A stretch of DNA of 64,000 nt from Gnetum montanum (taxonomy: Eukaryota; Streptophyta; Gnetopsida; Gnetales; Gnetaceae): contig MNCI01010105.1 in the NCBI GenBank assembly GCA_015680685.1, positions 123,558-187,557 on the forward strand. Direction: 5' to 3'. Both the position numbers and the translations under genes were made by a program. The notes below the pieces were generated by a model that was not told where the DNA came from, made no database searches, and saw nothing but the letters and a program-made list of their open reading frames with translations. Positions 55,166 through 64,000 of the stretch are shown here, piece after piece. The first letter of the stretch is position 1. Every line of letters begins with the position of its first letter.

Positions 55166-55683
55166 TGAACCACTTCCCCTTCACAAATTCATGGTACTAT
55201 TCTAGCTAGTGATCCCTAAGATGTTGTGCCTTAGTGGGATGATAATCCCTAGTGTCACTATCCTATATAATGTACTCAACATGAAGTCCTTGGAGGCCCA
55301 AACTCACAAAAGCTTATTGGAGAATCGCAAGAATGGGTTAATTGGGTGGCAACATAATGTTTCTCTCCATGTCATGCCATTGCAGTTGTTCATCCTAGTC
55401 TAGGATGAAGGTGAAGTTGGGTGTGTTCTCATCAAGATGAGCATATACCACTCAATATAGTTGGGGCACCTACTGATGTACTCCATCAAACTTGCGCAGA
55501 GAATCTCTCCTATGAGAAGAAATCTTGTGTTAGAAAAATAAAAATGCAGTGCGCTTTTTAAAATTATTATAGTTATTTTAAAGTGAGATATGACTTTAGG
55601 GTTTATTCCAATGATTTGAATAATTTTTCATTAAGTCCTATATAGTGCACATAACAACTAAAAGGTCCCTGACAATGGCGCCA
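55166..55683 (-). other. ATH-1 leader and primer binding site
   Basis: PBS at 55666-55683 (- strand TGGCGCCATTGTCAGGGA), one base from the LTR end. The rest is untranslated leader. No gene seen. Confidence 0.7.
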
Positions 55684-55684
55684 A

Positions 55685-55932
55685 TGATGAGGAACGAGAT
55701 ACTCCTACACCCAACCATTGGAATTGCAAGAATTCACATGCAATCTAGTCAAACTTTGTAGACCTTAAGATCTTAAGTACATTGGTTCAAGGAAGTGAAA
55801 TCTAATCGGGATGATTGTTGTCTTCTAAGTTCCACTCGTGAGGTATAAGTTTATGGTTTAGTGCAACTAAGGTATATGATTTTTATCATTTTTGTTTTAT
55901 AAGTTTAATCACTTAGAGGAAGAATAAAAGGT
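55685..55932 (-). repeat. ATH-1 5' LTR, 3' part only
   Basis: Aligns with 46618-46862. It is interrupted after AAAGGT by the ATH-2 LTR (55933). The uninterrupted copy continues GAAGTAATTT, so the breakpoint is exact. Confidence 0.85.
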
Positions 55933-56610
55933 TGTTGAGAGTGGTTACTCTAGCGGTTTATTCTAATTATTAGAGTAGTTACTCTAGCGGTTTATTCTAA
56001 TTATTAGAGTGGTTACTCTAATTATTAGTGTAGTTGCTCCCAAGCCTATAAATAAAGTTTTGAGGAGAACAATTGGGAAAAAGTATTTTAGCAGTCAAGT
56101 AGCAAAACTCTTGTAGTCTATTTGAAAGTTAGAGTATTTTCCAAGTGCCTGTAGNCAAATTGTTAAATTACACAAGCACGACCACTTCAAGCATGCATGT
56201 AACGCTTGGTAACCCAGTAACAATTAGTGTTTGGTAATCCTAGCAGTGTTGCATTGGTTCAAGATGTGTACAACAAGTGGGAATAGATGTTGGTGTTAGG
56301 ATTAGTTAGAACTTAGTTAATGAGTAGTTATGTTAAATTAGTCACTTAGTTACCTCTCTCCTTCCCTACTAGCGTAGGATATAAAAACGTAAAAGCTATA
56401 AAAATCATATGCCTCAAGCTTACTTAACCATACAATCATGACATACAGGTGAGCTTGGGAAGAAAACAATCAACCAACCCATCCTTGTTCCATAAGGGCG
56501 CATAAGCACTTAGTCCTTGGAATTTGACTAGATTGTGCATGAAATGCTCATATTAGTATGGTTTAGCGTAGGGGTACCTCGCCACTCATCATTGGCACCA
56601 TTGCCTAGGA
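55933..56610 (+). repeat. ATH-2 5' LTR (55933-56591) and primer binding site
   Basis: TGTTGAGAG...CACTCATCA, 659 bp, with TATAAATAAAG at about 56049 and one N at 56155. PBS TGGCACCATTGCCTAGGA at 56593-56610. Confidence 0.75.
55939..56030 (+). repeat. 34-bp tandem repeat in the ATH-2 U3
   Basis: GAGTGGTTACTCTAGCGG plus TTTATTCTAATTATTA, at 55939-55972 and 55973-56006, then a shortened third unit (56007-56030). It lies just upstream of the TATA box. Confidence 0.85.
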
Positions 56611-56676
56611 CTTAGTTGTTTGTGCACTAATTAGAACTTAGAAAATCATTCACATCATTGGAATGCACCCTTAGGG

Positions 56677-59050
56677 TTGGTTGAGAAAATAATAAATAAG
56701 AATACATTGCATACTAAACAGACAAGTATGTCTTCTTCTTCGTACGAAAGTGCCTCACCGCCTAGGTTTGAAATAGGAAACAATTGGCGACGTAATACAC
56801 ATGACATTGATCCACCAGTTCCTCAACAAGTTCAAGTCGTATATATTCATCCTGATGAGTATATACTAGACTTCACCTTTATCCTCCATCAAGGCGAACA
56901 ACTGTGTTGGCGAGACTTATAAGGTAACATAGTATTACCTCTCGATCATTTAGTCTCGAGCATGCTTCTTCATGCTCTTACACGAATTGGTATGCCACAC
57001 TTACACACAGAATACATTGTGCAAGACCATGACTCAAGAGAATACCATCCCATAGAGGCACAACATCAAAGAGACTTGGAATAGGAGAGACATCATAAGT
57101 CTTTGAAGGGTAAGTGGTCCCAGGATGCCCCACATGTCTTAATAAAAAAGGAGGATGGTGAACCTACCTCAGGTAGTTGGCCATACAACGATGTTCCTCC
57201 CCTTGGCTTTGGCCAAAGGGTTGTGTATCAAGACCTTCATTCCACTATTCATAACCCAGGTTTTGATACCCATGGGCACAAATGATCTAAAAAAGGGACA
57301 CAAACTCATGATAAAGGTGGACATTCTGATCGCAATCACGATTGGGGCCAAGACTGCAGAAGAGAAGGTAGCAGACATCATCATGGTGATGGTTCTCCTT
57401 CTTCTTCACCTTCATCATCTCATTCACCCTCTCCTTCAATATCCGAATGGGGCCATAAAGAAAAAGACCCCATGGGGATAAAGGTAGGCAAAGTGGAAGT
57501 CATAGACGAAATAGCCAAGAAAGGGGATGAGGGAACTCTAGAGAGTCACGACATAGAAGAAGGGAGAGTAGGGAACAACGTAGGCATCATAGACACCATG
57601 GACGAGATGATCACGATGAACCCCTACTTGCTACTTAAATTATGTTAGACATAACTAAGGTTGTTAGAATTCCAACAAGGCATCAGAAAGATAGTAGGAT
57701 CAAGAGATTATATATGAAAAATATTCCACGATTTGAAGGGGAATACAATGCTAATCCTCAAAATCATTTACAAGCATTTCATAATGTGTGTGCCTTACAA
57801 AATATAGAGAACGAATGGAAAAAACTTAAGTTGTTCCTGCAGACACTAGTTAAAGAAGTGGAAAGCTGATACTAGTCCTTAGAACCAAAATCTATTCGTA
57901 GATGAAGTGCTATGTTAGAATTATTCAATGATAAGTACCAAACGTACTCCCGAGTGTCCAACCTGCGAAAGCAAATCCAAGGCTAGAAATAAGGAGGACA
58001 TAAACCCTTGGATGCTACCATGGGCTGATACTATGCACTGTTACATCGTTGTCCTGGTCATGATTATTCACAAAGGGATCAACTATGCCATCTCGTGGAT
58101 GGGCTTAGGCATGAAACGAGAAGAACCCTTGGGACTTATGCCCAAGGAAGACTATCTGAGCTTAGGTCCCATCAAATCCAAACACTGTTGGAGCAAGTTG
58201 CTAAGGAAGAAGGTTAGCTATGGAAGAGAGAAAGTGCAAAAGAGTATAATCAAGATCCTTCCCTCCAGGAGAGGGGAGTAAGATTTTGTAAGGATGAAGA
58301 AGAGTCACCACTCGAAGAGATGGTAAATCAGAGAACTTTGTCTATCCAAAAGATGACATTAGAAGTTTCAGCAAAAGTAGACCAAATGTGGGATTCTCTA
58401 GACAATATATTTCAAACTATTCTTAAAATAGTAGAGGAATCTAAGGAGCAAGGTAGTGATCGCAAAAAAAGAAAGAGGCTGAACATGCACGTAGAAAGGG
58501 TAAGGGCAAAGTTGCCATCATTGAAAAGGTTGTGGATTTGGAAATAGACAATGATAGTGGATGTGAGATATGTCAATATGACCATCCTAAGTGATGTTTC
58601 CTTGTAATCTCACATCTGCAGGAGTCTGGGGTGTATGCACTCAACCCACAATTAAACAAAAGGCAAACACTACGAAGGTTACCTTATCCTCAAGGTAACC
58701 TAAGGCAGTTTCACCAACCCTTAACATATTATCCCAGTGGAATTCCACCACAACTGATTGAGTAATATCAATAGTGGCAGCATCCACAATCATGGGAAAT
58801 GCCACCACCAAGGCAACAGCATCCTTACAGGCAACCTAACCCATATGGATATTACGTGCAGCAGCCAATCTTCTCACATGACTCTACTGGTCACATCACT
58901 TCTCAACTTCACTAGCAAGCCCACGTCCCTCTTTTAGAGGTGATATTCCACCAACATATCATCCTTCTCATCCGGCTACATGTCTTCCACTAGTAGCTCC
59001 ACTACCACCTGCTCCCACAATGCAAGGTGAAATCCCTACCCAGCTATAAC
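56677..59050 (+). pseudogene. gag: ATH-2 gag
   Basis: MSSSSYESASPPRFEIGNNW opens the readable N-terminus. A basic/Ser-rich region follows, with frame changes at 57150-57480. The core starts at 57642: FEGEYNANPQNHLQAFHNV, KLKLFLQTLV and MLELFNDKYQTYSRVSNLRK. The zinc-knuckle-like CEICQYDHPK at about 58562 precedes a Pro/Gln/Tyr-rich tail (PYPQGNLRQFHQPL). Stops and several frameshifts. Best evidence is the side-by-side match with ATH-1, TRG-1 and TRG-2 gag. Confidence 0.8.
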
Positions 59051-59329
59051 AAATTAATGCCATGAGGGCTATTAACTCTCAACCTACTATTGGTTCCAAC
59101 AACCACATGAAGAAAAGACATTTCTTTAAAACCAATAGTCCAACCAAGCCCTTGCAATCACAAGCAGCTGATTCCCTAGACGCCTTAGTATCAATCAAAA
59201 CTTTGAAGCCCCCTTCAACGCAATCACCGCACTCAATGCATACGGTCATGCTAACACATGCCGTCACCGATTGGATCAAAGTTGGCCTATGATCCTGGGA
59301 AATTCTTTGATCCTGGAAGTCCTCTGATA

Positions 59330-59743
59330 TACTTACAAATTGCTAGAAATGCACTGTGCAAGGCTCTTTTAGATTCAGGTTCTAGTGTCAACTTTATTTC
59401 TCAAGAAATGTACAAGGCCTAGAACTGTCCTCCATTGAAAAATAGCAACATCTATCTAGAGTTGGTTGACCATTCCATCACTATCCCATTGGGACTCGTG
59501 GGAGACATTATTACCACTGTTTGTGGGTGGTCATACCTAGCTGACTTCCTAGTGATTCAAGTAAACAACGATAAGGGGGACTTCCCAATCATAATGGGAA
59601 GAGCATGGCTAAGCACCATCAATGCACACCTAGGAATCCATGATCTTTTTCTAGAAATATCAAAGAAAAATATATTCAAAAAGATTGAGAAGAAGAAAGT
59701 TTCTTACATTGCATACAGTGACACAGGGTGTAATTGCATGTAG
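59330..59743 (+). pseudogene. pro: ATH-2 aspartic protease
   Basis: CKALLDSGSSVNFISQEMYK (active-site DSG at 59372-59380), one stop, then SITIPLGLVGDIITTVCGWS, GDFPIIMGRAWLSTINAHLG and FLEISKKNIF, closing at 59743. It keeps the catalytic triplet that ATH-1 lost. Confidence 0.8.
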
Positions 59744-59879
59744 AGGTCATGGTTTGTGCAAAGTTTAGCATTGCCTACATCTAATTAGTGTGCATAAGTG
59801 ATTAACATACAAAGATGTCTGTATGCAGCAGCCACATAATAGGAAGACACCTAGTAGTTAATAACTAATCAAGAAAGTA

Positions 59880-60571
59880 GTTCACCCATATGCATGGAAC
59901 CAATTGAGGGTTTGACTTGTGCTTACATCGATAGCATAGATGCATTAGAGAAAGTCCATCGCCAACTTCCAAGTCTTAACCTTAAAAATATCAACTAGGA
60001 GAAGTTGGAAATCCCTGAGAAATTTAAGTAGGAGCCCCTTAAGCTAAAATCATTGCTCACCAATATGGAATACATGTTCCTTAAAAATGAAAAACTAATA
60101 ATTATCAACGCTAAGCTTGCTCCTCAATAGAAAGAAGAACTGCTGAAGGTAATAAATAAATGGTTAGAAGCCTTCGCTTGGTCATATCCTGAATTAACCG
60201 GAATAGATCCTAGGATATACCAACATAGAATTTGCATTGACTGCTCCATGAAGCCTCGAAGACAACCACAGAGGCGATTGAACCCTAAGCTGAAGTAAGT
60301 AGTTAAGGAAGAAATCAAACAGCTTCTCAAGGCTAGGTTCATATACCCCATTACTGATAGCGAATGGGTTAGCCCCTTAGTTATTGTGCCTAAAAAGGGA
60401 GGCAAATGGAGGACGTGCATAGATTTTAGGCTACTAAATATGACAACATTCAAAGATCACTTTGCATTGCCATTTGTTGACCAAGTCTTAGACACCATCG
60501 CAATGCATCACTATTACAGTTTTCTAGATGGATATAGCAGATATAACCAAATAAAAATAGCCCTACAAGAC
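59880..60571 (+). pseudogene. ATH-2 reverse transcriptase, interrupted
   Basis: WLEAFAWSYPELTGIDPRIY, FIYPITDSEWVSPLVIVPKK, GGKWRTCIDFRLLNM, TFKDHFALPFVDQVLDT and YYSFLDGYSRYNQIKIALQD (first catalytic Asp) are readable. The sequence stops at 60571 because TRG-2 is inserted there, so motif C is absent. Only a few stops precede that point. Confidence 0.85.
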
Positions 60572-61366
60572 TGATGAGTCACCATTTAACCCAGCCACGA
60601 TATTGTAGCTTGTCTCCTCATCTATAAATAAGAGGCAGGTAGTTCCAATAGGGAGTCAGTTTTAGAGTTAGTTTTGATTTTAGTTTTCATTTTTCTCTCA
60701 ACCCTTTTCCCTCCCAGTGTATGTCCGCAGTGTGGTGATTGTAATTGTATGAAACCTTTATTCGAGTGTGACGTACTTGGACGTGCACATGACTAGCAAT
60801 AAAGATCAAGATTACTTCATCATTATAGCATTCACTTAGCTTAATCATTTAATTAATTGTTATTTACTACTTTCTTAGTTAATATCTTCTCACCCTAAAC
60901 TCCTATTAAACACAGAATGAGTACGACTTGATTACGAGCATTTAAGTATGACTACTTGGTAACCCAGTAGCATACCTAGGATCTACGCTTGGTAATCCCA
61001 ATGGTAGTCATGCACGAAGTCCAAGATGTGTACGGATGATTGAGGAATGGATGCTCATCGCACTTAGGCTAGTTTAGATTCTCTCTCACCCTTCTCTCTT
61101 AACTTAGTTAATATCATCTTCCCTTGCCTTCAGGAGTAGCATTAGTATAGAAACATATCATACACCTCACTTTGGACTAAACCATATGTGACAAAGTTAA
61201 CACTAGTCTAGGTGGGAAGACATCGAACTGTGACCTAAGGCTAACTATTTAGATGCCACAACTAGTCCATCTAAAAAGTTCAACCAAATCACGCGTGTAA
61301 CACTTGTATTCATATGGTTGAGTGTAGGGGTACCTCGCCACTCATCATAGGCACCATTGCTGGGGA
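60572..61366 (+). repeat. TRG-2 5' LTR (60572-61347) and primer binding site
   Basis: TGATGAGTCACC...CACTCATCA, 776 bp, with TATAAATAAGAGG at about 60623. PBS-like AGGCACCATTGCTGGGGA at 61349-61366. Related to the solo LTR at 34588-35364. Confidence 0.85.
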
Positions 61367-61437
61367 CGGTGCTAGTTATCTAGATTAGTTATATCATACA
61401 AGGTCGTTGGACAGGAATTAACGATATATCTTTTAGA

Positions 61438-61466
61438 AATAATAATAATTATTATTATTATTATAA
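61438..61466. repeat. Self-complementary AAT/ATT microsatellite
   Basis: Four AAT units followed by ATT units, able to form a hairpin in the TRG-2 leader just before gag. Confidence 0.8.
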
Positions 61467-61502
61467 AAAGTCACATATAAATTCACATACAATTTCACAA
61501 CC

Positions 61503-63480
61503 ATGTCTCTCCTACAAGACTATAATAATGCCACACCTAGTGAAGAAGTTCATTGGAGAACCAACGAACTATATTACAATGAAGATTGGAGTACGCAACA
61601 TGAGGTGGGGGTTTCTTATAAATATAAACAAAGGAAACATCATCCCAACGCATGAAAGCATAACTTACGAGATGACGATGAACCCCCACTAGCGACTACA
61701 AGCCTAATGCAAATACAGGAGGTTGTTCGAATCCCCTGTAGGCATCGTAAAGAGAGTCATCTACCTAGGCTCAATTTAAACAACTTTTCTAATTTCTCAG
61801 GAGGCTATGACTTAGATCCACATCAACATTTACAAGCCTTCTACGATGCCTATGAATGGAACAACATTGATAATTGTTGGCAAAAACTTAAGCTCTTTCC
61901 TATGACACTCGTTGGTCAAGCAAAAGTATGGTATAGATCGCTAAAATCAAATTCAATATGACGTTGGCCAACAATGGTAGAACTCTTTAGTGAAAGATAT
62001 CAAACCTACACAAGAGTGTTAGCCTTGAGGAAACAAATCCAAGAGTGGAAACAAGCACAACATGAACCCTTGGACATGGCCTTAGAAAGATATTATGCAC
62101 TATTAAACAACTATCTAGGCCATGAATTCTCCAAGGAAAGGCTAATGTACCATATCATTGATGGGCTTCGTGATGAAATAAGAGAGACCCTAGGGATGTA
62201 TGCCTAAGGTCAACTATACGAAGTATGAACCCATCAAGTCCAAGAGCTTATTAAGCAGGTAGCAAAAGAGGAAGGGGAAATGACTAGGTGGGAGAGTGTT
62301 GAAAAACATTAATGGGACCAAAATCTTAACTTAACAAAGGTCCATAATCACAAAAAGGAGAAATCAACCAATCTCAAGGAGGAAGAACCATCTTTGCCAA
62401 TACAGCAATCATTAGAGGAAGTTGAGGCAAAGATTAATAAGATGTTGGAATGGACGCATAAAAAGTGTGGAGAATATATCGATATCATTGGAGATAGAGT
62501 TTTGACAACTCGAGAAGTAGGACAAAGTATCATTAGACAATTAGAAAGAAGAGATAAGGAAAATAAGAGCTCAACTTCCAATCACACGTATGAATGCAAC
62601 ATTTTCCTGTATGATCACCCCAAGGGCTAATGCCCAATATTGTTACATTTATATGAGCATTGGGGAAACATGTTACACCTAGAGTTCATACAAAGACACT
62701 ATGTTCGATCATAGTGGCAGCAATCCCAGTCGTGGGGGAAGCCACCCCTAAATTGGAGATACCCTTTGTATCATCCGAATCTAAATGCTTATCTAGTTCA
62801 ACATCCTATTTCCTCAACTGGGTCAACATACTCTATCTCACCTCATTACCATTCTCCTCAATACTATTAGCCCATGTCCTCAACACAACCAACGCCTTGT
62901 GCACCTTACACTTCTCCTGATTTTCAACATTCTCATCCTTTCCCTCCTTCTACATCGCCACCAACCATTCCTAAGGTGTCTACACCATAGCAACAACCCC
63001 AAAATGTTACTTGTGCTACTATTGCCAATAGTAGTGAGAGACCTCAACAACATCGAAGGTGTCCCTTCTTTAGAAATGACCCTAGGAAGGGACAACACAA
63101 TTCCAAGGCCACTGCATCCTCCAACTTAGCACAAGTCCAACACTATGGTGCATCAAACCCAACACCTCATGTCACTTCATCAGGGCCACCAATTAACACT
63201 CCAACAATCATACGGCCCAATGAACATAGGCATGGAAGGCAACATCCTGATCCTTTCATATCATCTAATGGTCCCAATTATCATAGTGGGTCAACTCCTT
63301 ACGAGGGAACTACATATTATAAATTGGCCCACTATGCTTACTATAATCAAGTGTGTGAACCCAAATGGGGTAAGTATGACCAAGTTCCAATGTTTCCAAC
63401 ATGCAAGGATCCTCATATCCTATTTATTAATCCTTGCCATCCTCAACCATTTAGTTATGGGGGATACCCCCCATTCTAGT
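61503..63480 (+). pseudogene. gag: TRG-2 gag, single frame with few stops
   Basis: The ATG at 61503 (MSLLQDYNNATPSEEVHW) is the first in the leader. One frame continues to about 63480 with only scattered stops (about 61653, 61959, 62205, 62226, 62310 and 62628). The core reads FSGGYDLDPHQHLQAFYDA, KLKLFPMTLVGQAKVWYRSL, MVELFSERYQTYTRVLALRK, QIQEWKQAQHEPLDMALERY and YHIIDGLRDEIRETLG. CNIFLYDHPKG is a damaged zinc-knuckle-like site. A Pro/Ser/His-rich tail ends GYPPF. It is the best preserved gag of its family here. Confidence 0.85.
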
Positions 63481-64000
63481 AACAAGAAGGATTAATAGCC
63501 ACTTTTTATTTTCTTTGATTTTACAACCTTTTTTTCTAGTTTTTTATTTTTCAATTTCTTGTTTTATCTTTTTGTCTTTTTTTCTTTTTACACTTTTTTA
63601 AGTAACCTTATCTACAAATAAAACGCTCATGTGGATTGTTGGTTGAGGTGTGTTGTATGTTATCGAGTCTCGAGTGATCAATTATGTGGATAGTGAGCCC
63701 ATTACACCCACTCATCCATTCTACAAATAAGAGGTTCTGTTCGAGGTACAGTGATATTCTTGACATTTCTAAAACTTAAAATTAATTTTATGTTCATTGT
63801 ACCCAGAATGAAGAAGGATGGACCAAGAGGGAATGATTAGGGTGTGACATCAAGGGGACTTGTAGATTCTCTGTGGTGACGTATGTGGAAGTTGTCATGC
63901 AACATGGTTGTACTAAGATTCTTGTAGATCTAACGAAAAATGGAAGTAAGAGTAATCAAAAGGCACTTAAAATTCCAATGCTGTTCTAGGGGGTCCCACT
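63481..64000 (+). other. TRG-2 3' noncoding region
   Basis: A poly-T stretch (63500-63600), then unremarkable sequence. The conserved motif (GGTGTGACATCAAGG) is at 63831-63855. No gene seen. Confidence 0.7.

Larger units (their letters stand above)
46618..55932 (-). mobile_element. ATH-1: Athila-like Ty3/gypsy element, full gag-pol, decayed
   Basis: Read on the - strand: partial 5' LTR (55932-55685), PBS (55683-55666), gag (55165-53590), protease (52920-52390), RT (52333-51291), RNase H (51290-50640), integrase (50450-49291), 3' noncoding, PPT and 3' LTR (47456-46618). The 5' LTR is broken by ATH-2 at 55932/55933, and its remaining part lies outside the window. The left flanking pentamer is CATAA. 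No intact domain remains. Confidence 0.85.
55933..60571 (+). mobile_element. ATH-2: Athila-like element inserted in the ATH-1 LTR
   Basis: LTR 55933-56591, PBS 56593, gag, protease and the first part of RT, cut at 60571 by TRG-2. The target pentamer on the left is AAGGT. The remainder of pol and the 3' LTR would lie to the right of the window. Confidence 0.8.
60572..64000 (+). mobile_element. TRG-2: gag-only LTR element inserted in ATH-2 RT
   Basis: LTR 60572-61347, PBS 61349, gag 61503-63480, then directly 3' noncoding DNA with the conserved GTGTGACATCAAGG motif. No pol is present, so like TRG-1 it is non-autonomous. The 3' LTR lies beyond the window. The left target pentamer is AAGAC. Confidence 0.8.

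Noticed and set aside
1-64000. Endogenous pararetrovirus or bacterial/viral genes
   Set aside because: All reverse transcriptase, protease and integrase fragments have Ty3/gypsy or LINE wording; no movement or coat protein motifs, no operon structure.

Overview
This is a stretch of plant nuclear genome made almost entirely of decayed, nested retrotransposons. I see no host single-copy gene, rRNA or tRNA gene. The gag-pol families (Ty3/gypsy of the Athila and Tat/Ogre types), RTE-like LINE relics, a tRNA-headed SINE, heavy stop-codon decay and assembly gaps fit a seed plant with a large repeat-rich genome. I cannot name the species.

Layout. 1-1545: RNase H and integrase of an Athila-like element, then noncoding DNA. 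3194-4848: a degraded gene, apparently with its own TATA box and 5'-UTR intron, for a plant transposon-type protein. 4848-18435: a large Tat/Ogre-like element on the + strand (called TAT-A): 1.83-kb LTR, primer binding site, leader array, gag-protease, then a complete eight-exon gene in antisense, a 192-base gap, a scrap of reverse transcriptase and a truncated LTR. 18436-30258: related sequence (TAT-B), mostly inverted: gag-protease (-), an LTR piece (+), reverse transcriptase (-), then a second copy of the eight-exon gene (+) and the protease tail (-). 30258-31156: integrase end (+) and a repeat array. 32525-37889: a gag-only LTR element (TRG-1) with a perfect 5-bp target duplication and a solo LTR inside it. 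37895-46612: AT-rich DNA with two LINE relics and a SINE. 46618-55932: Athila-like element ATH-1 on the - strand. Its 5' LTR is interrupted by ATH-2 (55933-60571, +), whose reverse transcriptase is in turn interrupted by gag-only element TRG-2 (60572-64000, +).

Most unusual content. The Tat/Ogre-like family carries, between protease and reverse transcriptase and in antisense, a spliced gene with its own conserved TATA box (GGTATAAAAGGGGC), a leader built of a 20-bp array and a 21-bp AGATCT array, and eight exons. All but one of the exon joints are consistent in phase. Exon 2 resembles an FCP1/NIF phosphatase domain that has lost its catalytic aspartates. Exon 4 resembles plant transposon-protein domains. 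The same 21-bp AGATCT array precedes gag. A separate 21-nt motif (core ATGACNNTAAACTA) is reiterated in every noncoding spacer of the family. Both gene copies carry stops and frameshifts, so any function belongs to intact relatives. The inverted layout, and Ns at one of the joins, mean that part of the arrangement may be an assembly artefact.
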